From the NCBI GenBank assembly GCA_027486585.1, contig JAIXOU010000045.1, positions 27,344-91,343 on the forward strand: 64,000 bases of DNA. Reading direction: 5' to 3'. The stretch comes from Verrucomicrobiaceae bacterium. Lineage in GTDB: Bacteria; Verrucomicrobiota; Verrucomicrobiia; Verrucomicrobiales; Verrucomicrobiaceae. Below the pieces are notes generated by a model. The model saw only the letters and a list, made by a program, of their open reading frames with translations, did no database searches and had not been told where the DNA came from. The translations under genes were made by a program, and so were the position numbers. Below, one piece after another: positions 27,282 through 36,413 of the stretch; within the stretch, counting starts at the first letter, position 1, and each line of letters opens with the position of its first letter.

Positions 27282-28954
27282 AGCCTGACCCCCGCAGCGC
27301 CGAGTTTATCACTCTCATTGACCGTTGGCTGGATCAAACCGCCACCGCTGAGGAAGCCGCACGCCTCTGGCAGGCCGTGGCCGAGTGTCCTCAATGCGCT
27401 GCCGCATTGGCTGCTGCGTCCCGTTTTGAATCCCTGTTGGCGGAGGCCGTCAGTGAGCGGGCCAGTGAGATAAAAATGCTGGCTCCTGCTGTGCGGTCTA
27501 TTGACCAGAAAGAAACCCAAGCTGCACAGCGTCCGCTCCGCCAAGGGACTGCGCAGAGTCCGTGGGGTGCCAAGACGCGTCGTTGGGTGGGTGCCGCAGC
27601 GGCAGTCCTCGTTGCGGGTCTGGTCAGTGTCTATTTCTGGAATGAGGCCGGCTTTGAGCGGCCACCTGTCATCGTGCATGAGCTGGTGGGACCGATCCAG
27701 CAGCCGCCCCTGAAACTGCCAAAGGCTTCAAACAAGACTGTAGTTTCTGAAGCACCGAAGATCACAGAGAGCGCAGCCCAAGAGCCTAAAGAGCTGCTCA
27801 CCGAGCATTTGGATCGTTTTTTCCTGACGGGCGTGTCTCTGGATAATATTCCACTTAGCCGTGCCATCGGCATTCTCCAAGGGCAGCTTAATGAAGTGAA
27901 TCGGGATGCAGCGCTGGCGCTGGATCAGCTCCGAGTTCTGGTGCCAACGGGTGCCTCCCAGCGGCGGATCACCTTTCATAGCGGTCCGATTCCTTTCTTA
28001 AAAGCGGTCCGCGCCGTGGCTGCGCTGGCAGGCTGTGAGGTGGAGGTGAGTGAGCCACAGATCACCATCACGATCCAGCAGAGCATCTATCCTGAACTGG
28101 TGAAAAAGCGCGTGCTATCAGACATGCTGGCAGGTCGTCTCAATGCCAGTGGCAGCCCGTCGATCAGTGATCCTGATCGGCTAGCAGCTCTGCGTGCAGA
28201 CGCCGAGTCTCTAGGCGTGAAGCCTGCTATCGATGGCAGCGTCGCCATCACCCGCGGTCAATGGGAGGCCTTGAAGATGCTGACTGAGACCCGGGATCTT
28301 CTGGGTCGCCTGCCCATGCCCAGCTACGCCATCTATGCCGTGCCAGGGAATAATCAGCCAGCCAGCAATCGCGTACTGACTGCCAAGGAAGTGGACGAGG
28401 AGCGCAAAAAGATCGTAGCAGCCAAGTCCGTGCCTTTGATCATTTTCACCCCACAGCTGGCCTCGCCCACGAATCGAGCCCCCATCCAGTTTTTGCCCTA
28501 TGGGAACACGGTTTCTTTAACTTTAAACCCAGCCTACGATCCAGGGGCAGACCGCCGACAAAACATGGGGCCGCAGCCAAGTGCTGATCCAGTGGTGGTT
28601 GCTACGGGCGCGATAGTTGATTCACCACCAGGACAAGGCCAGATAGTGGGTGCAGCCACAATTAACACTAACGGAGATGGTTTGGGAAAAGATGGAAACG
28701 TCCAGTTTGCTTGGGGCGGTACTAACACATATACCGGCGGCAATACAAACGTTCAGTCGGGCGCTTTGGTAAACATTGGTTCTGGATATAACATCGTAGC
28801 TCGTACGGCCAGCCAGAGCTCCAACTCCACCAATGTTTTTCAGGGAAATGCCCAAGCTGAAGCGATGGCTATGGCCACTGATCATTCCGCTTCAACGGGT
28901 GCTAACCTGATCGTCGTTCCCGTACCACCGCCAACTCCTCCAGCAGCGCCTTGA
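27278..28954 (+). CDS. Membrane anti-sigma-like regulator with STN-like domain and a beta-strand-repeat-like C-terminus
   Basis: 558 residues. The cytoplasmic N-terminus carries ECPQC (Cys37, Cys40), like a reduced anti-sigma zinc finger. One membrane helix lies at residues 103-121. The periplasmic part has a region at about 175-270 with LDNIPLSRAIGILQGQLN and IPFLKAVRAVAALAGCEVEV, resembling the secretin/TonB short N-terminal (STN) fold. The C-terminus is Asn/Gly-rich, with GGTNTYTGGNTNVQSGALVN at about 480-500, much like the repeat unit of the giant protein at 1-9853. Coupling to the ECF gene by an ATGA overlap suggests it sequesters that sigma factor. Confidence 0.65.
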   Translation: MKPDPRSAEFITLIDRWLDQTATAEEAARLWQAVAECPQCAAALAAASRFESLLAEAVSERASEIKMLAPAVRSIDQKETQAAQRPLRQGTAQSPWGAKTRRWVGAAAAVLVAGLVSVYFWNEAGFERPPVIVHELVGPIQQPPLKLPKASNKTVVSEAPKITESAAQEPKELLTEHLDRFFLTGVSLDNIPLSRAIGILQGQLNEVNRDAALALDQLRVLVPTGASQRRITFHSGPIPFLKAVRAVAALAGCEVEVSEPQITITIQQSIYPELVKKRVLSDMLAGRLNASGSPSISDPDRLAALRADAESLGVKPAIDGSVAITRGQWEALKMLTETRDLLGRLPMPSYAIYAVPGNNQPASNRVLTAKEVDEERKKIVAAKSVPLIIFTPQLASPTNRAPIQFLPYGNTVSLTLNPAYDPGADRRQNMGPQPSADPVVVATGAIVDSPPGQGQIVGAATINTNGDGLGKDGNVQFAWGGTNTYTGGNTNVQSGALVNIGSGYNIVARTASQSSNSTNVFQGNAQAEAMAMATDHSASTGANLIVVPVPPPTPPAAP

Positions 28955-29018
28955 GTCTTTTTTCTTTTCTTGCCAAACCAATCCATCATCTGTAAAACCT
29001 TCAATTCCAAGCCCAGCC

Positions 29019-32000
29019 ATGAACCTTAACCGTCTCTCAAAGATCACTGCAGCACTCTTTTGCCTGAGTGCTCTGATCCAGACCTCCTCAGCTCAGTCAG
29101 CGTCCTCAACAGCGGTCGCTGTGCCCTTGCGCTTTACTTTAAAAAGCCGCACGGCCACAGTTGCTGTGGAGCGTGGCGTGCAGCAGGTCGTCATCGAGCA
29201 AAAAGCTGGCGCTGGCTGGAAGCCGATCAGCGTTTACTATCCTACCGCCAATACCTGGGCCGCGGTGCGCCGTGTGACCGTGAATCTGCCCTCCTCTATC
29301 CCAGCTTCCGAGTTGCGGGCGCAGGGCTATCGTGGAGCCAAGTTCCCATCGCGCTTCCTGAGAGGCAAACGCAGCTTTGATCGCAAAGATCTCAATGCTA
29401 ACAATGGCATGCTTTCCCTGAATTCAGGTGGCCCTCTCATGATGAGTAATGCCACTGGCACAGTCACCGCTGTTGCCGATTCAAGAGCTACGACGGCTCA
29501 AGCAGTCGAGTCGGACATCTGGCAGATTGTGGGAGATCAGGTGTATTTCTTCAATCAATACCGCGGTCTGCAAATCCTAGATCTGAGTGATCCGACACTG
29601 CCCGTGCGCGTGGGCAGCCTGCGTCTGCCAGCCAGTGGCGAGCAGATGTTCCTGCTGGATCAGGCTGGATCGACCGTCGCTCTTCTCGGCCGCTCCAATG
29701 ACAAAGCTCGTCAAGGTGCTGCCACTGTCTGGCTCATTCGCGTGACCGCTGGCGTGCCTGCTTTGATCGGAGAAGTGCCGCTGGAAGGTGCCATCACAGA
29801 TACTCGCCTGATCGGCACGACACTGCACGTTCTTTGCAGCGTCTGGTCACAGAACTCCAGCACTTGGAATCCTGAATCAGTCCTCACTAGCGTGGATCTT
29901 TCCAACATCGACGCGCCGCAAAGACTCGGCACCCTACGTTTCCCTGGTTGGCCGTCGGCTCTACAGGCGGCTGAAGGTCATCTGATGATCGGCACGTCCC
30001 GCTCGTCTGGTTATGGTTCAAACGTTCACGTCATTGATGTTGCTGCGGCTCCAGCCTTGGTAAAGACGCTCACGCCGCGTGGTCAGATTCAAGACAAGTT
30101 CAAAATGAACATCGTTAATGGTGCCGTGGTGACCGTCTCCCTTGATTGGCAGAATTGGTCAAATCGTCAGACATGGGTGGAAACTTTCCCGCTCGCCGGA
30201 AGCACCGTCACGACCTTATCCGCTATTGAGCTGCTGAGCGCCCGCAATGAGCAGCTGCACGCCACTCGTTTTGATGGAGATCGCTTGTATGTCGTGACCT
30301 TCCGTAACACCGATCCACTCTTCATCGTGGACATCGCCGATCCCTCAGCTCTGGTGCTTTCAGGTGAGCTCGAGGTGCCAGGCTGGAGCACCTATCTAGA
30401 GCCTCTTGGAGATCGCCTTCTTGCTGTCGGTGTGGAGGACTGGCGCGTCACGGTCTCACTCTTTGATGTGACAGATGTTACCGCCCCGACCCTGCTCTCA
30501 CGCCTGCCTCTAGGCGCTGAAGGCACCCACAGCTGGAGCGAAGCCAACTATGATGAGAAAGCGGTCGAGTATCTACCTGATCAGGGTGTGGTCATGGTGC
30601 CATTTCAAACGTGGGGCTGGGGAGCGGGTGGTGGACAGAAAGCCATCCAGATCGTTAATGTCGGAACAGATGCCCTCACCATGGGCACCACGATCAATCA
30701 TAGCTTTAATCCCCGCCGTGGCAGCTGGATTGCTGGTCACTTTGTCACCATCTCAGGTCAGGAGCTGCTCGTGCATGGCACAGATGCCACAGACACCGCC
30801 CCAGAGGTCACTTTGTCGCTAGCTTGGCGTACGGACCGAGTGGTGCCATTTGGAGATTACCTGGTGCAGATTGAAGATGGTAGCACTGGCTGGTACGGTG
30901 GTTGGTTCATCCGCAGCATCGGCAGCACAGGTGGAACTTCGGCTAAGCTGCGCATCTCTCCTGCTAGTGATCCTGATTCACTCCTGCAAAGCGTCGATCT
31001 AGGTGCTGGTCGGGTGGTCGGTGTGACTCAGAAAGACAATCGCCTCTATCTGGCCCAATGGGTGCCTGCTGCGGATAGTGCACCACAGAGCTTACGCACA
31101 GTCGTTCTAGAGCTTGGCGCACCACCCACAGTGACGGAAGTTAGCCGAGTGGAGCATGATCTAACTGGGCTCAGCGAATACCAGATGAATCTCGATTCTG
31201 TTCAGCCGCTTTGGACAAGTGCCCAAACACTCGTCTGGTATATCCCAATGCAGATGCAGCGCTGGTGGGGTTGGTGGGGGCCCGTTTATGCAATTAACAA
31301 CATCCGGCCTGCCGTCATTTCCTTGAATACGACCGCTGCCGCCCCCCTACGAGTAGCAGCCAATACAACGGCACCCATCCTCTCCATAACTAATCCAGCT
31401 GCCGTCCTATGTCCGCTGAGTGTAGGTGCCTCAGGCATTACCGCTGCTCAAGCTCAGTCAGTGAATGTCAGAGGCAGTCTGCGTGGCACTAGCCGCGCCT
31501 TTGTTGAAGCAGGCTTCATTTACTTCAGCTATGATACTGCTGTAGAGCCTGTGGCCAACACAGTTAGCACAACCACGCTTTCTCAAGGCGCTGCTTCTTT
31601 CACCATCAAATCGGTGGCCCTCAGCTCAGTCATTTATCCCTATTACAACTACGACTGGCGTGTGGCCTCATGGCTGCAAGTGGTGGACTGGCGTGCAGCT
31701 GAGCCTGTGCTTCGTGATCCAGTTTCAATCCCAGGTCAGTTGTTGAGTGTCGCTCAGGCAGATGCTCAGGGGGCCGTGATTCTGACCAATTCTGATCAGC
31801 AAATCAGCACGGCCGGCAGCGCTACACGTGTGATCCAGGCCAGTGGCTATGATGGCGTCAGCGCTTGGCAGCTGGACAACTACATCACCGCGACTCCTTT
31901 TTACTCTGCTAGCACCACTGACGGCACACGCCTTTATCTTGCAAAGGAAGCAGGAAGCAAAGGCGTAGTAGGAGTCGGTTACAATAGCATCACGGGTCGC

Positions 32001-32270
32001 TTAGCCCAGATCAATTCATGGACTACCACAGAAGTGCCATCCTTGTTGAATGTGATTAGCGGCCACGTTTTAGCCAGCAGCTACGGCAATCTGGAAGTCG
32101 CTAGTATCGCCGCCGCTACAGGTGTGCTGACACCCGTTGCCTCCTTTGATACACCGACCAATCTTTGGCTCCAAGTCAATCGTGCCGTCTTCACACCGAA
32201 TTTGGATCTCTGGATTCCTGCTGCAGATTATGGTGTCGAGTTTCTTCAGCGCAGCTCATTGGCTCCTTAA
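29019..32270 (+). CDS. Secreted beta-propeller domain protein (PF09826-like)
   Basis: 1083 residues with a signal peptide (about 1-25, SALIQTSSA|QS). Residues about 165-640 include ESDIWQIVGDQVYFFNQYRGLQILDLSDP, then FDGDRLYVVTF, IADPSALVLSGELEVPGW and LPLGAEGTHSWSEANYDEKA, which match the beta-propeller family known from secreted bacterial and archaeal proteins. The rest is beta-rich with no enzyme motif. It lies 64 bases after the anti-sigma-like gene with no terminator between, so it is probably the output gene of the ECF operon. It probably lies at the cell surface. Confidence 0.8.
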   Translation: MNLNRLSKITAALFCLSALIQTSSAQSASSTAVAVPLRFTLKSRTATVAVERGVQQVVIEQKAGAGWKPISVYYPTANTWAAVRRVTVNLPSSIPASELRAQGYRGAKFPSRFLRGKRSFDRKDLNANNGMLSLNSGGPLMMSNATGTVTAVADSRATTAQAVESDIWQIVGDQVYFFNQYRGLQILDLSDPTLPVRVGSLRLPASGEQMFLLDQAGSTVALLGRSNDKARQGAATVWLIRVTAGVPALIGEVPLEGAITDTRLIGTTLHVLCSVWSQNSSTWNPESVLTSVDLSNIDAPQRLGTLRFPGWPSALQAAEGHLMIGTSRSSGYGSNVHVIDVAAAPALVKTLTPRGQIQDKFKMNIVNGAVVTVSLDWQNWSNRQTWVETFPLAGSTVTTLSAIELLSARNEQLHATRFDGDRLYVVTFRNTDPLFIVDIADPSALVLSGELEVPGWSTYLEPLGDRLLAVGVEDWRVTVSLFDVTDVTAPTLLSRLPLGAEGTHSWSEANYDEKAVEYLPDQGVVMVPFQTWGWGAGGGQKAIQIVNVGTDALTMGTTINHSFNPRRGSWIAGHFVTISGQELLVHGTDATDTAPEVTLSLAWRTDRVVPFGDYLVQIEDGSTGWYGGWFIRSIGSTGGTSAKLRISPASDPDSLLQSVDLGAGRVVGVTQKDNRLYLAQWVPAADSAPQSLRTVVLELGAPPTVTEVSRVEHDLTGLSEYQMNLDSVQPLWTSAQTLVWYIPMQMQRWWGWWGPVYAINNIRPAVISLNTTAAAPLRVAANTTAPILSITNPAAVLCPLSVGASGITAAQAQSVNVRGSLRGTSRAFVEAGFIYFSYDTAVEPVANTVSTTTLSQGAASFTIKSVALSSVIYPYYNYDWRVASWLQVVDWRAAEPVLRDPVSIPGQLLSVAQADAQGAVILTNSDQQISTAGSATRVIQASGYDGVSAWQLDNYITATPFYSASTTDGTRLYLAKEAGSKGVVGVGYNSITGRLAQINSWTTTEVPSLLNVISGHVLASSYGNLEVASIAAATGVLTPVASFDTPTNLWLQVNRAVFTPNLDLWIPAADYGVEFLQRSSLAP

Positions 32271-32296
32271 CCCATTTGGTTAACTCGCTAGAGTGG

Positions 32297-32333
32297 AAAG
32301 GCCTCCCAAGATTTTTTTTGGAGGCCTTTTCTT
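32297..32333 (+). terminator. Rho-independent terminator ending the ECF operon
   Basis: The arms AAAGGCCTCC (32297-32306) and GGAGGCCTTT (from 32320) form a 10-bp stem around a T-rich loop and are followed by a TTTTCTTT tract. It lies 27 bases after the propeller stop codon. Confidence 0.85.
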
Positions 32334-32362
32334 TGGCCGATGAGGAGATCATTATGCTCAAC

Positions 32363-32400
32363 AAAAAGCCCCGCAGCTCTTTCACGGAGCACTGCGGGGC
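32363..32400 (-). terminator. Rho-independent terminator of the HU gene
   Basis: The arms GCCCCGCAG (32368-32376) and CTGCGGGGC (32392-32400) form a perfect 9-bp stem with a 15-base loop. On the minus strand it is followed by TTTTT (32363-32367). It lies 24 bases after the HU stop codon. Confidence 0.9.
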
Positions 32401-32423
32401 ATAGCTTTATCAAGCTTGAAGGA

Positions 32424-32699
32424 TTACAGAGAAGCCTTCAGAGCGGAGGAAGCAACGAAACGGACGCTCTTGGAAGCTTTGATCTTCATGGATGCGCCAG
32501 TCTTTGGGTTGCGACCTGTGCGAGCTGCACGCTTAGCGACCTTGAAGGTGCCAAAGCCGATGAGCTGCACGCTACCGTCTTTCTTCACGCCCTTCGCGAT
32601 TGCGGAGAGAACAGCTTCAAGAGCTTCGCCTGTGGCGCGCTTGGTGACTTCACCGCCGAGGTTTTTTTGGATGAGTTCGAGGAGTTGGGCTTTGTTCAT
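32424..32699 (-). CDS. hup: HU-family DNA-binding protein
   Basis: 91 residues, the standard HU length. It begins MNKAQLLELI and has IGFGTFKVAKRAARTGRNPKTG, the HU DNA-binding arm signature (GFG-F---R--R-GRNP-TG). HU bends and compacts DNA and forms homodimers or heterodimers. It is a monocistronic gene with its own promoter at 32773-32802 and terminator at 32363-32400. Confidence 0.95.
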   Translation of the reverse strand: MNKAQLLELIQKNLGGEVTKRATGEALEAVLSAIAKGVKKDGSVQLIGFGTFKVAKRAARTGRNPKTGASMKIKASKSVRFVASSALKASL

Positions 32700-32772
32700 G
32701 CTATTATTTTCGGTTGTTGCTGGTATTGATGCTCAGGCATTTCCGCCATGGGATTAAACGGAATTGTCATTG

Positions 32773-32802
32773 ATTAAAAGGCTATTCAGGCCTTTCCGTC
32801 AA
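32773..32802 (-). promoter_or_regulatory. Putative sigma-70-type promoter of the HU gene
   Basis: On the minus strand, TTGACG (32797-32802) and TTTAAT (32773-32778) are separated by 18 bases. They match the -35 and -10 consensus at five of six positions each. The start codon lies 74 bases downstream, giving a 5' leader of roughly 65 bases. Recognised by eye only. Confidence 0.5.
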
Positions 32803-32840
32803 ACATAAAATATTCACAAAACCTGCGACTAGGCTGTTCC

Positions 32841-33410
32841 ATGAGTTACCCCAATTTGAAAAACCTCTTGATTCCTGACTTCAACCCTTCCGTGCACCAG
32901 TCTGCATTCCTTGCTCCAGGCTGTTCCGTGCTCGGTTCAGTGGAGTTAAACGCTGAGTCAAGCATTTGGTTCGGCGCGGTTTTGCGCGGTGATATTAATT
33001 CCATCATTATCGGCGCTCAGTCTAACGTTCAGGATGGTTGTGTGCTGCATGTGAGCGACGATTTCCCCTGCATTTTAGGGGAACGCGTGACGGTTGGGCA
33101 TCGGGCCGTGGTTCATGCCTGCACCGTTGGTGATGAAGTTCTCATTGGCATGGGTGCCATCATTTTAGATGGTGCCGTCATCGGTGCCCGCAGCATTGTG
33201 GCCGCAGGTTCATTGGTCACCAAGGGGATGCAAGTGCCGGAAGGATCATTGGTTATGGGCTCGCCAGCACGGGTCGTCCGCCCCCTCACCGAGGCTGAAC
33301 AACAAGCCAACGCTCAACTAGCTTTAAAATATGTCGCCATCTCAAGGCGCTATCTTGAATTGGATGTCTCGTCGCTATTGGCCCAAGCTTCCAACGCTCC
33401 CTCAACTTAG
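32841..33410 (+). CDS. Gamma-class carbonic anhydrase family protein
   Basis: 189 residues forming a left-handed beta-helix from hexapeptide repeats (GSVELNAESSIWFGAVLRGDINSIIIG onward). The zinc ligands are His70, His87 and His92, with the family H-x4-H spacing in VGHRAVVHAC. It is the YrdA/PaaY/CaiE-like short type without the acidic loop of archaeal Cam, so carbonic anhydrase activity is not assured. Cytoplasmic trimer. It is divergent from HU. Confidence 0.88.
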   Translation: MSYPNLKNLLIPDFNPSVHQSAFLAPGCSVLGSVELNAESSIWFGAVLRGDINSIIIGAQSNVQDGCVLHVSDDFPCILGERVTVGHRAVVHACTVGDEVLIGMGAIILDGAVIGARSIVAAGSLVTKGMQVPEGSLVMGSPARVVRPLTEAEQQANAQLALKYVAISRRYLELDVSSLLAQASNAPST

Positions 33411-33700
33411 GCAGTGCTTTAAAACGGAGGTGCTTGGCGTCGGCAGAGATCGGACTTTTTGTGGTCCTAACCCAACCAATAGTCCTCTAACTAACTGGGC
33501 TGGAGTTACGTGCATTTCCGCACGCCATGGGTGATATGAGACTGTTCGTGATTCGAGTTTCTAATCGCAGGATTAGCAGAATTAGCAGGAATTGGTTCTG
33601 ACCTGTAAATGGAGTGTCCAGTTGCTTTATTGTCTCCGACTCATACGGCTAAAGTTACTCTTCGTTCCACATCCTGCGCGTCGTGGATTGATCGCTAGAT
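33411..33700. other. Intergenic region with nothing identifiable
   Basis: 290 bases between the convergent gamma-carbonic anhydrase and AlkD-like genes. I see no gene, strong hairpin or repeat. Short plus-strand frames running from here into the AlkD-like gene are shadows. Confidence 0.4.
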
Positions 33701-34438
33701 TCAGAAATGGCCTCTCTTTGCAGACGGTCGCGGCTTCATGGACAAGTAGTCTTTTCTTGTCTTTTCGGGAAGTTTTTCAAGGGCGTAGCGCAGCATGGTG
33801 CGCGGCATTTGAGCGGCGGTTGAGTCCAGAAAGATTTGCAGCGCCTTCACATCGCGTTTGCCGACCTCACGGAGCATCCAGCCGCAGGCTTTGTGCATGA
33901 GATCGTGCGGATGGGACAAAAAGAGGGCGCTGAGTCTGAGGGTGTCGGCGAAGTCTCCTGCGCGGATGAACGCCTGCGTGGCAAGGACGGCAATGCGCTG
34001 TTCCCAGAGACTGGTCGAGGCGGCGAGGGTATCGAGCACGGAGCGATCTCGCTTGAGCAACCAAGCACCGAGGATGTGCGGGGCGCTGCTATCGACGAGG
34101 TCCCAGTTGTTGATCCATTTCGTGTTGGCGAGGTAGAGGCTGATGATGCGCTGCTGAGTGGCGGTGTCCTTTTTTGCCCGACAGAATCGACGTCCGAGCA
34201 CCAGCAGGGCGAGGAGCCGTTCTTCATGCCATTCGGAGCGCATGAGGTCCAAAACGTCCACCTCACTGAGTTCATCGGTGTGGGGAAGGTCCGCACGGAG
34301 TTGTGGCACTTTGAGTCCGAGAAAGCGATCTCCTTCGCCATAGTCGCCGGGGCCTGTTTTGAAGAATCGCCGAGCGATGGCCGCTTGTTCGGGAGTCGCG
34401 GCTTGGCGTAGCTTGTGACGGAGGTCGGGGAGGTTCAT
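33701..34438 (-). CDS. DNA alkylation repair enzyme, AlkD-like
   Basis: 245 residues of HEAT-like helical repeats. The start is the ATG at 34438 because it overlaps the upstream stop as ATGA. The block KWINNWDLVDSSAPHILG holds the Trp/Asp pair used by AlkD to excise N3- and N7-alkylated purines without base flipping. WMLREVGKRD and PRTMLRYALEKL are other family blocks. It is the last gene of a five-gene operon that starts with a DUF2089 regulator, an unusual setting for a repair glycosylase. Confidence 0.88.
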   Translation of the reverse strand: MNLPDLRHKLRQAATPEQAAIARRFFKTGPGDYGEGDRFLGLKVPQLRADLPHTDELSEVDVLDLMRSEWHEERLLALLVLGRRFCRAKKDTATQQRIISLYLANTKWINNWDLVDSSAPHILGAWLLKRDRSVLDTLAASTSLWEQRIAVLATQAFIRAGDFADTLRLSALFLSHPHDLMHKACGWMLREVGKRDVKALQIFLDSTAAQMPRTMLRYALEKLPEKTRKDYLSMKPRPSAKRGHF

Positions 34439-34938
34439 GGGTGGCAAGATTGCTTCCTCATCAGTTCGCTTACAAAGCGCTCCGGCTCATCCGGCGTTAG
34501 CACGATGGTTTTTCCACTCAGGCGCAAGACCACAGTGCGGTGAATGTCGGTGGCGTAGGCGCGATAGGAACCCAGTGTGCGGTTGTGATACCAGCCAGTG
34601 AAGGAAAAGAGACCGCCGTTGCCAAAGCTACGGAGGCTGTGGCGCAGGATGTCGGGCTGATACTCGGCGGATTCGAGGCCCTGTCGCAATAGTTTGGTTT
34701 TCCAGCAGAGGCGGTGAATGAGGATGGCCTCTGGCGTGAGACTGTAACCACGCACGGTGCAGAGTGCGGCACCGATGAGCAGCGCCAGTGGCAGCACGCC
34801 GAACCAAAAGTCGAGGCTACGAAAATCGCCGAAGGCCAGTGCATGCCTTTCTTGAATAGCGACGCCTACACAGATCAGCGCGGCCGCCACGCTGATGATT
34901 CGTAACAGAGTGCTCCAAGTGGCTCGGTAGTGCGTCAT
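34435..34938 (-). CDS. Membrane protein with bacterial PH-like domain
   Basis: 167 residues with two N-terminal membrane helices (about 12-28 and 44-62). They are followed by a domain containing LFSFTGWYHNRTLGSYRAYATD and VVLRLSGKTIVLTPDEPERFV, the pattern of the bPH_5-type bacterial pleckstrin-homology domain. The function of the family is unknown. It overlaps the AlkD-like gene by 4 bases. Confidence 0.7.
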   Translation of the reverse strand: MTHYRATWSTLLRIISVAAALICVGVAIQERHALAFGDFRSLDFWFGVLPLALLIGAALCTVRGYSLTPEAILIHRLCWKTKLLRQGLESAEYQPDILRHSLRSFGNGGLFSFTGWYHNRTLGSYRAYATDIHRTVVLRLSGKTIVLTPDEPERFVSELMRKQSCHP

Positions 34939-34974
34939 GATGCGGTGCGTTATGAGTGAACTTTCAAACCTGGC

Positions 34975-35505
34975 TCAGTTACCGGATGGATTATTTGGAT
35001 CCGAAGGAATGCGGCTGAATCGAATGAGCAGCGCTGCGATCAAGATCGGCGAACCTAGAATGGCGACGGCGAGAAGGATGTTCATGGCCTGGGAGTCGAG
35101 GTGCGGTGGCTGGCGTTGATTGGCGAGGAAGAGCTGGTGGTCGAAAAAAGTGGCCCAGATGAGCTCGGAGGCGGCGAACCAGCGTGACCAGCTGCGCAGG
35201 TACTGGCAGGCGATTTGGAAGTTCGCGGGCTGCCGCCAATACTCCGGGTTCGGCACATTGATGACGTGAGGTGGTAGCCGGTGCATGAAGCTGATCAAAC
35301 CAACGATGAAGACTGCGGTGCCGAGATGCAGCGGTAAGGTGCCCAAACCCCAAGCACCTCTCAAGTGCCAACCGTTGGCACGGCCCGCCATGTCAAAGTG
35401 GCTGGCGATGCGTGCTGGAAGATCCGGCGTGAAGTCGAGATGCAGTTTCACCAGCGCCCCTGCCGCCAGCAGGAGGACGATCCAGGAGAGAAGGCCTTTT
35501 TTCAT
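34975..35505 (-). CDS. DUF1648-domain membrane protein
   Basis: 176 residues with about four membrane segments. The N-terminal LDFTPDLPARIASHFDMAGRANGW is the DUF1648 signature (LP--I--H----G--D-W), found in SdpI-like immunity proteins and other membrane proteins. The rest does not clearly match SdpI. It lies in the middle of the DUF2089 operon. Confidence 0.7.
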   Translation of the reverse strand: MKKGLLSWIVLLLAAGALVKLHLDFTPDLPARIASHFDMAGRANGWHLRGAWGLGTLPLHLGTAVFIVGLISFMHRLPPHVINVPNPEYWRQPANFQIACQYLRSWSRWFAASELIWATFFDHQLFLANQRQPPHLDSQAMNILLAVAILGSPILIAALLIRFSRIPSDPNNPSGN

Positions 35506-35517
35506 GATCGCTGCTGG

Positions 35518-36132
35518 TTACAGGAGTTTGAAAAGCTGCCCAATGAGCACTTTCGAAAGAAGCTCAGCCAGGAGCAGGGTGATAACAAAGGTGCCCACGG
35601 CCTTACCGCCACGGAGATTGCAGCAGTAGGAAAAGGCCTTCCACATCAGCGCCACCATCCACACGGTGCAGGCGAGCATGAAAAGCGTGACAAGGCCGAA
35701 AACGACGGCGTCAGGCCCTGCGGGAGGTAATTGAGGTATTTGGCCGGGTTTGAGGCCGATGATGGATTTCGTGAGCGCCTCACTGAAACGATGAAAACCA
35801 GGCGTGAGGCAGGCGAGCACCGTCAGCACAGTGGGCCAGCGGGCGAAAGCCTGGGTGCCGAGCAGGTCGATGCTGCGGAAAGCGGTCTTAGAGATGATCC
35901 GGCCTGCAATCAGCAACAGCACCGCGAGGCTGAGCCAGTCGATCAGGCCCTCGGACACGAAGAACCACCAAGGGCCACTTTTGCCCGCATGAGTGTCCAG
36001 CACACCGTCGAAATGCAGCCCCTGAGGTGCTCCGATGAGGCCCGCGAGCACTATGGCAGCAAGGCCAAGGGCTAGCGAAGTGCCTCCGGCGATGCGGACG
36101 AAGGGATGGAAGAGAATTTGGCTCAGTTTCAT
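35518..36132 (-). CDS. YIP1-like integral membrane protein
   Basis: 204 residues with about five membrane segments. The arrangement (long loop after helix 1, then paired helices and a C-terminal helix ending LIGQLFKLL) resembles Yip1-domain proteins, but no diagnostic motif was found, so the family name is tentative. It overlaps the DUF2089 gene by 4 bases, which ties the two in translation; DUF2089 genes commonly precede small membrane protein genes. Confidence 0.55.
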   Translation of the reverse strand: MKLSQILFHPFVRIAGGTSLALGLAAIVLAGLIGAPQGLHFDGVLDTHAGKSGPWWFFVSEGLIDWLSLAVLLLIAGRIISKTAFRSIDLLGTQAFARWPTVLTVLACLTPGFHRFSEALTKSIIGLKPGQIPQLPPAGPDAVVFGLVTLFMLACTVWMVALMWKAFSYCCNLRGGKAVGTFVITLLLAELLSKVLIGQLFKLL

Positions 36133-36404
36133 GGCGTGGGAGGCGTGGGTTGGAGCTTGGCGATGACTTCATCGAGTCGATTGCGCACGGTCGGGTAACT
36201 GACTTTCAGCAGCGCAGCCATTTCCTTGAGGCTGCCGCTGGCTTTGACGAAGTCGCAGATGAAGGCCTGATCCTCCGCCGAGAGGGCGGCGAGCACAGGC
36301 AGCGGATAAATCCCCTCCACCTCGGTGCCACAGTGATCGCAGGCGAGCCGCTTGACCTGGAGTCGATGCTCACAGCTCGGGCAGGTGACGGGAAAGCGCT
36401 TCAT
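36129..36404 (-). CDS. DUF2089-family zinc-ribbon / helix-turn-helix regulator
   Basis: 91 residues. The zinc ribbon uses Cys8, Cys11, Cys22 and Cys25 (CPSC...CDHC). The helical part has LSAEDQAFICDFVKASGSLKEMAALLKVSYPTVRNRLDEVI, the DUF2089 pattern with a helix-turn-helix (LLKVSYPTVRNRLDE). It is probably the transcriptional regulator of its own operon (genes 36404 down to 33701). AT-rich inverted repeats just upstream at 36414-36461 are candidate operators. Confidence 0.85.
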   Translation of the reverse strand: MKRFPVTCPSCEHRLQVKRLACDHCGTEVEGIYPLPVLAALSAEDQAFICDFVKASGSLKEMAALLKVSYPTVRNRLDEVIAKLQPTPPTP

Positions 36405-36413
36405 TGAAGATAA

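Noticed and set aside
33592..33900. Plus-strand frames across the gamma-carbonic anhydrase / AlkD interval
   Set aside because: They run into the AlkD-like gene antisense and have no motif.
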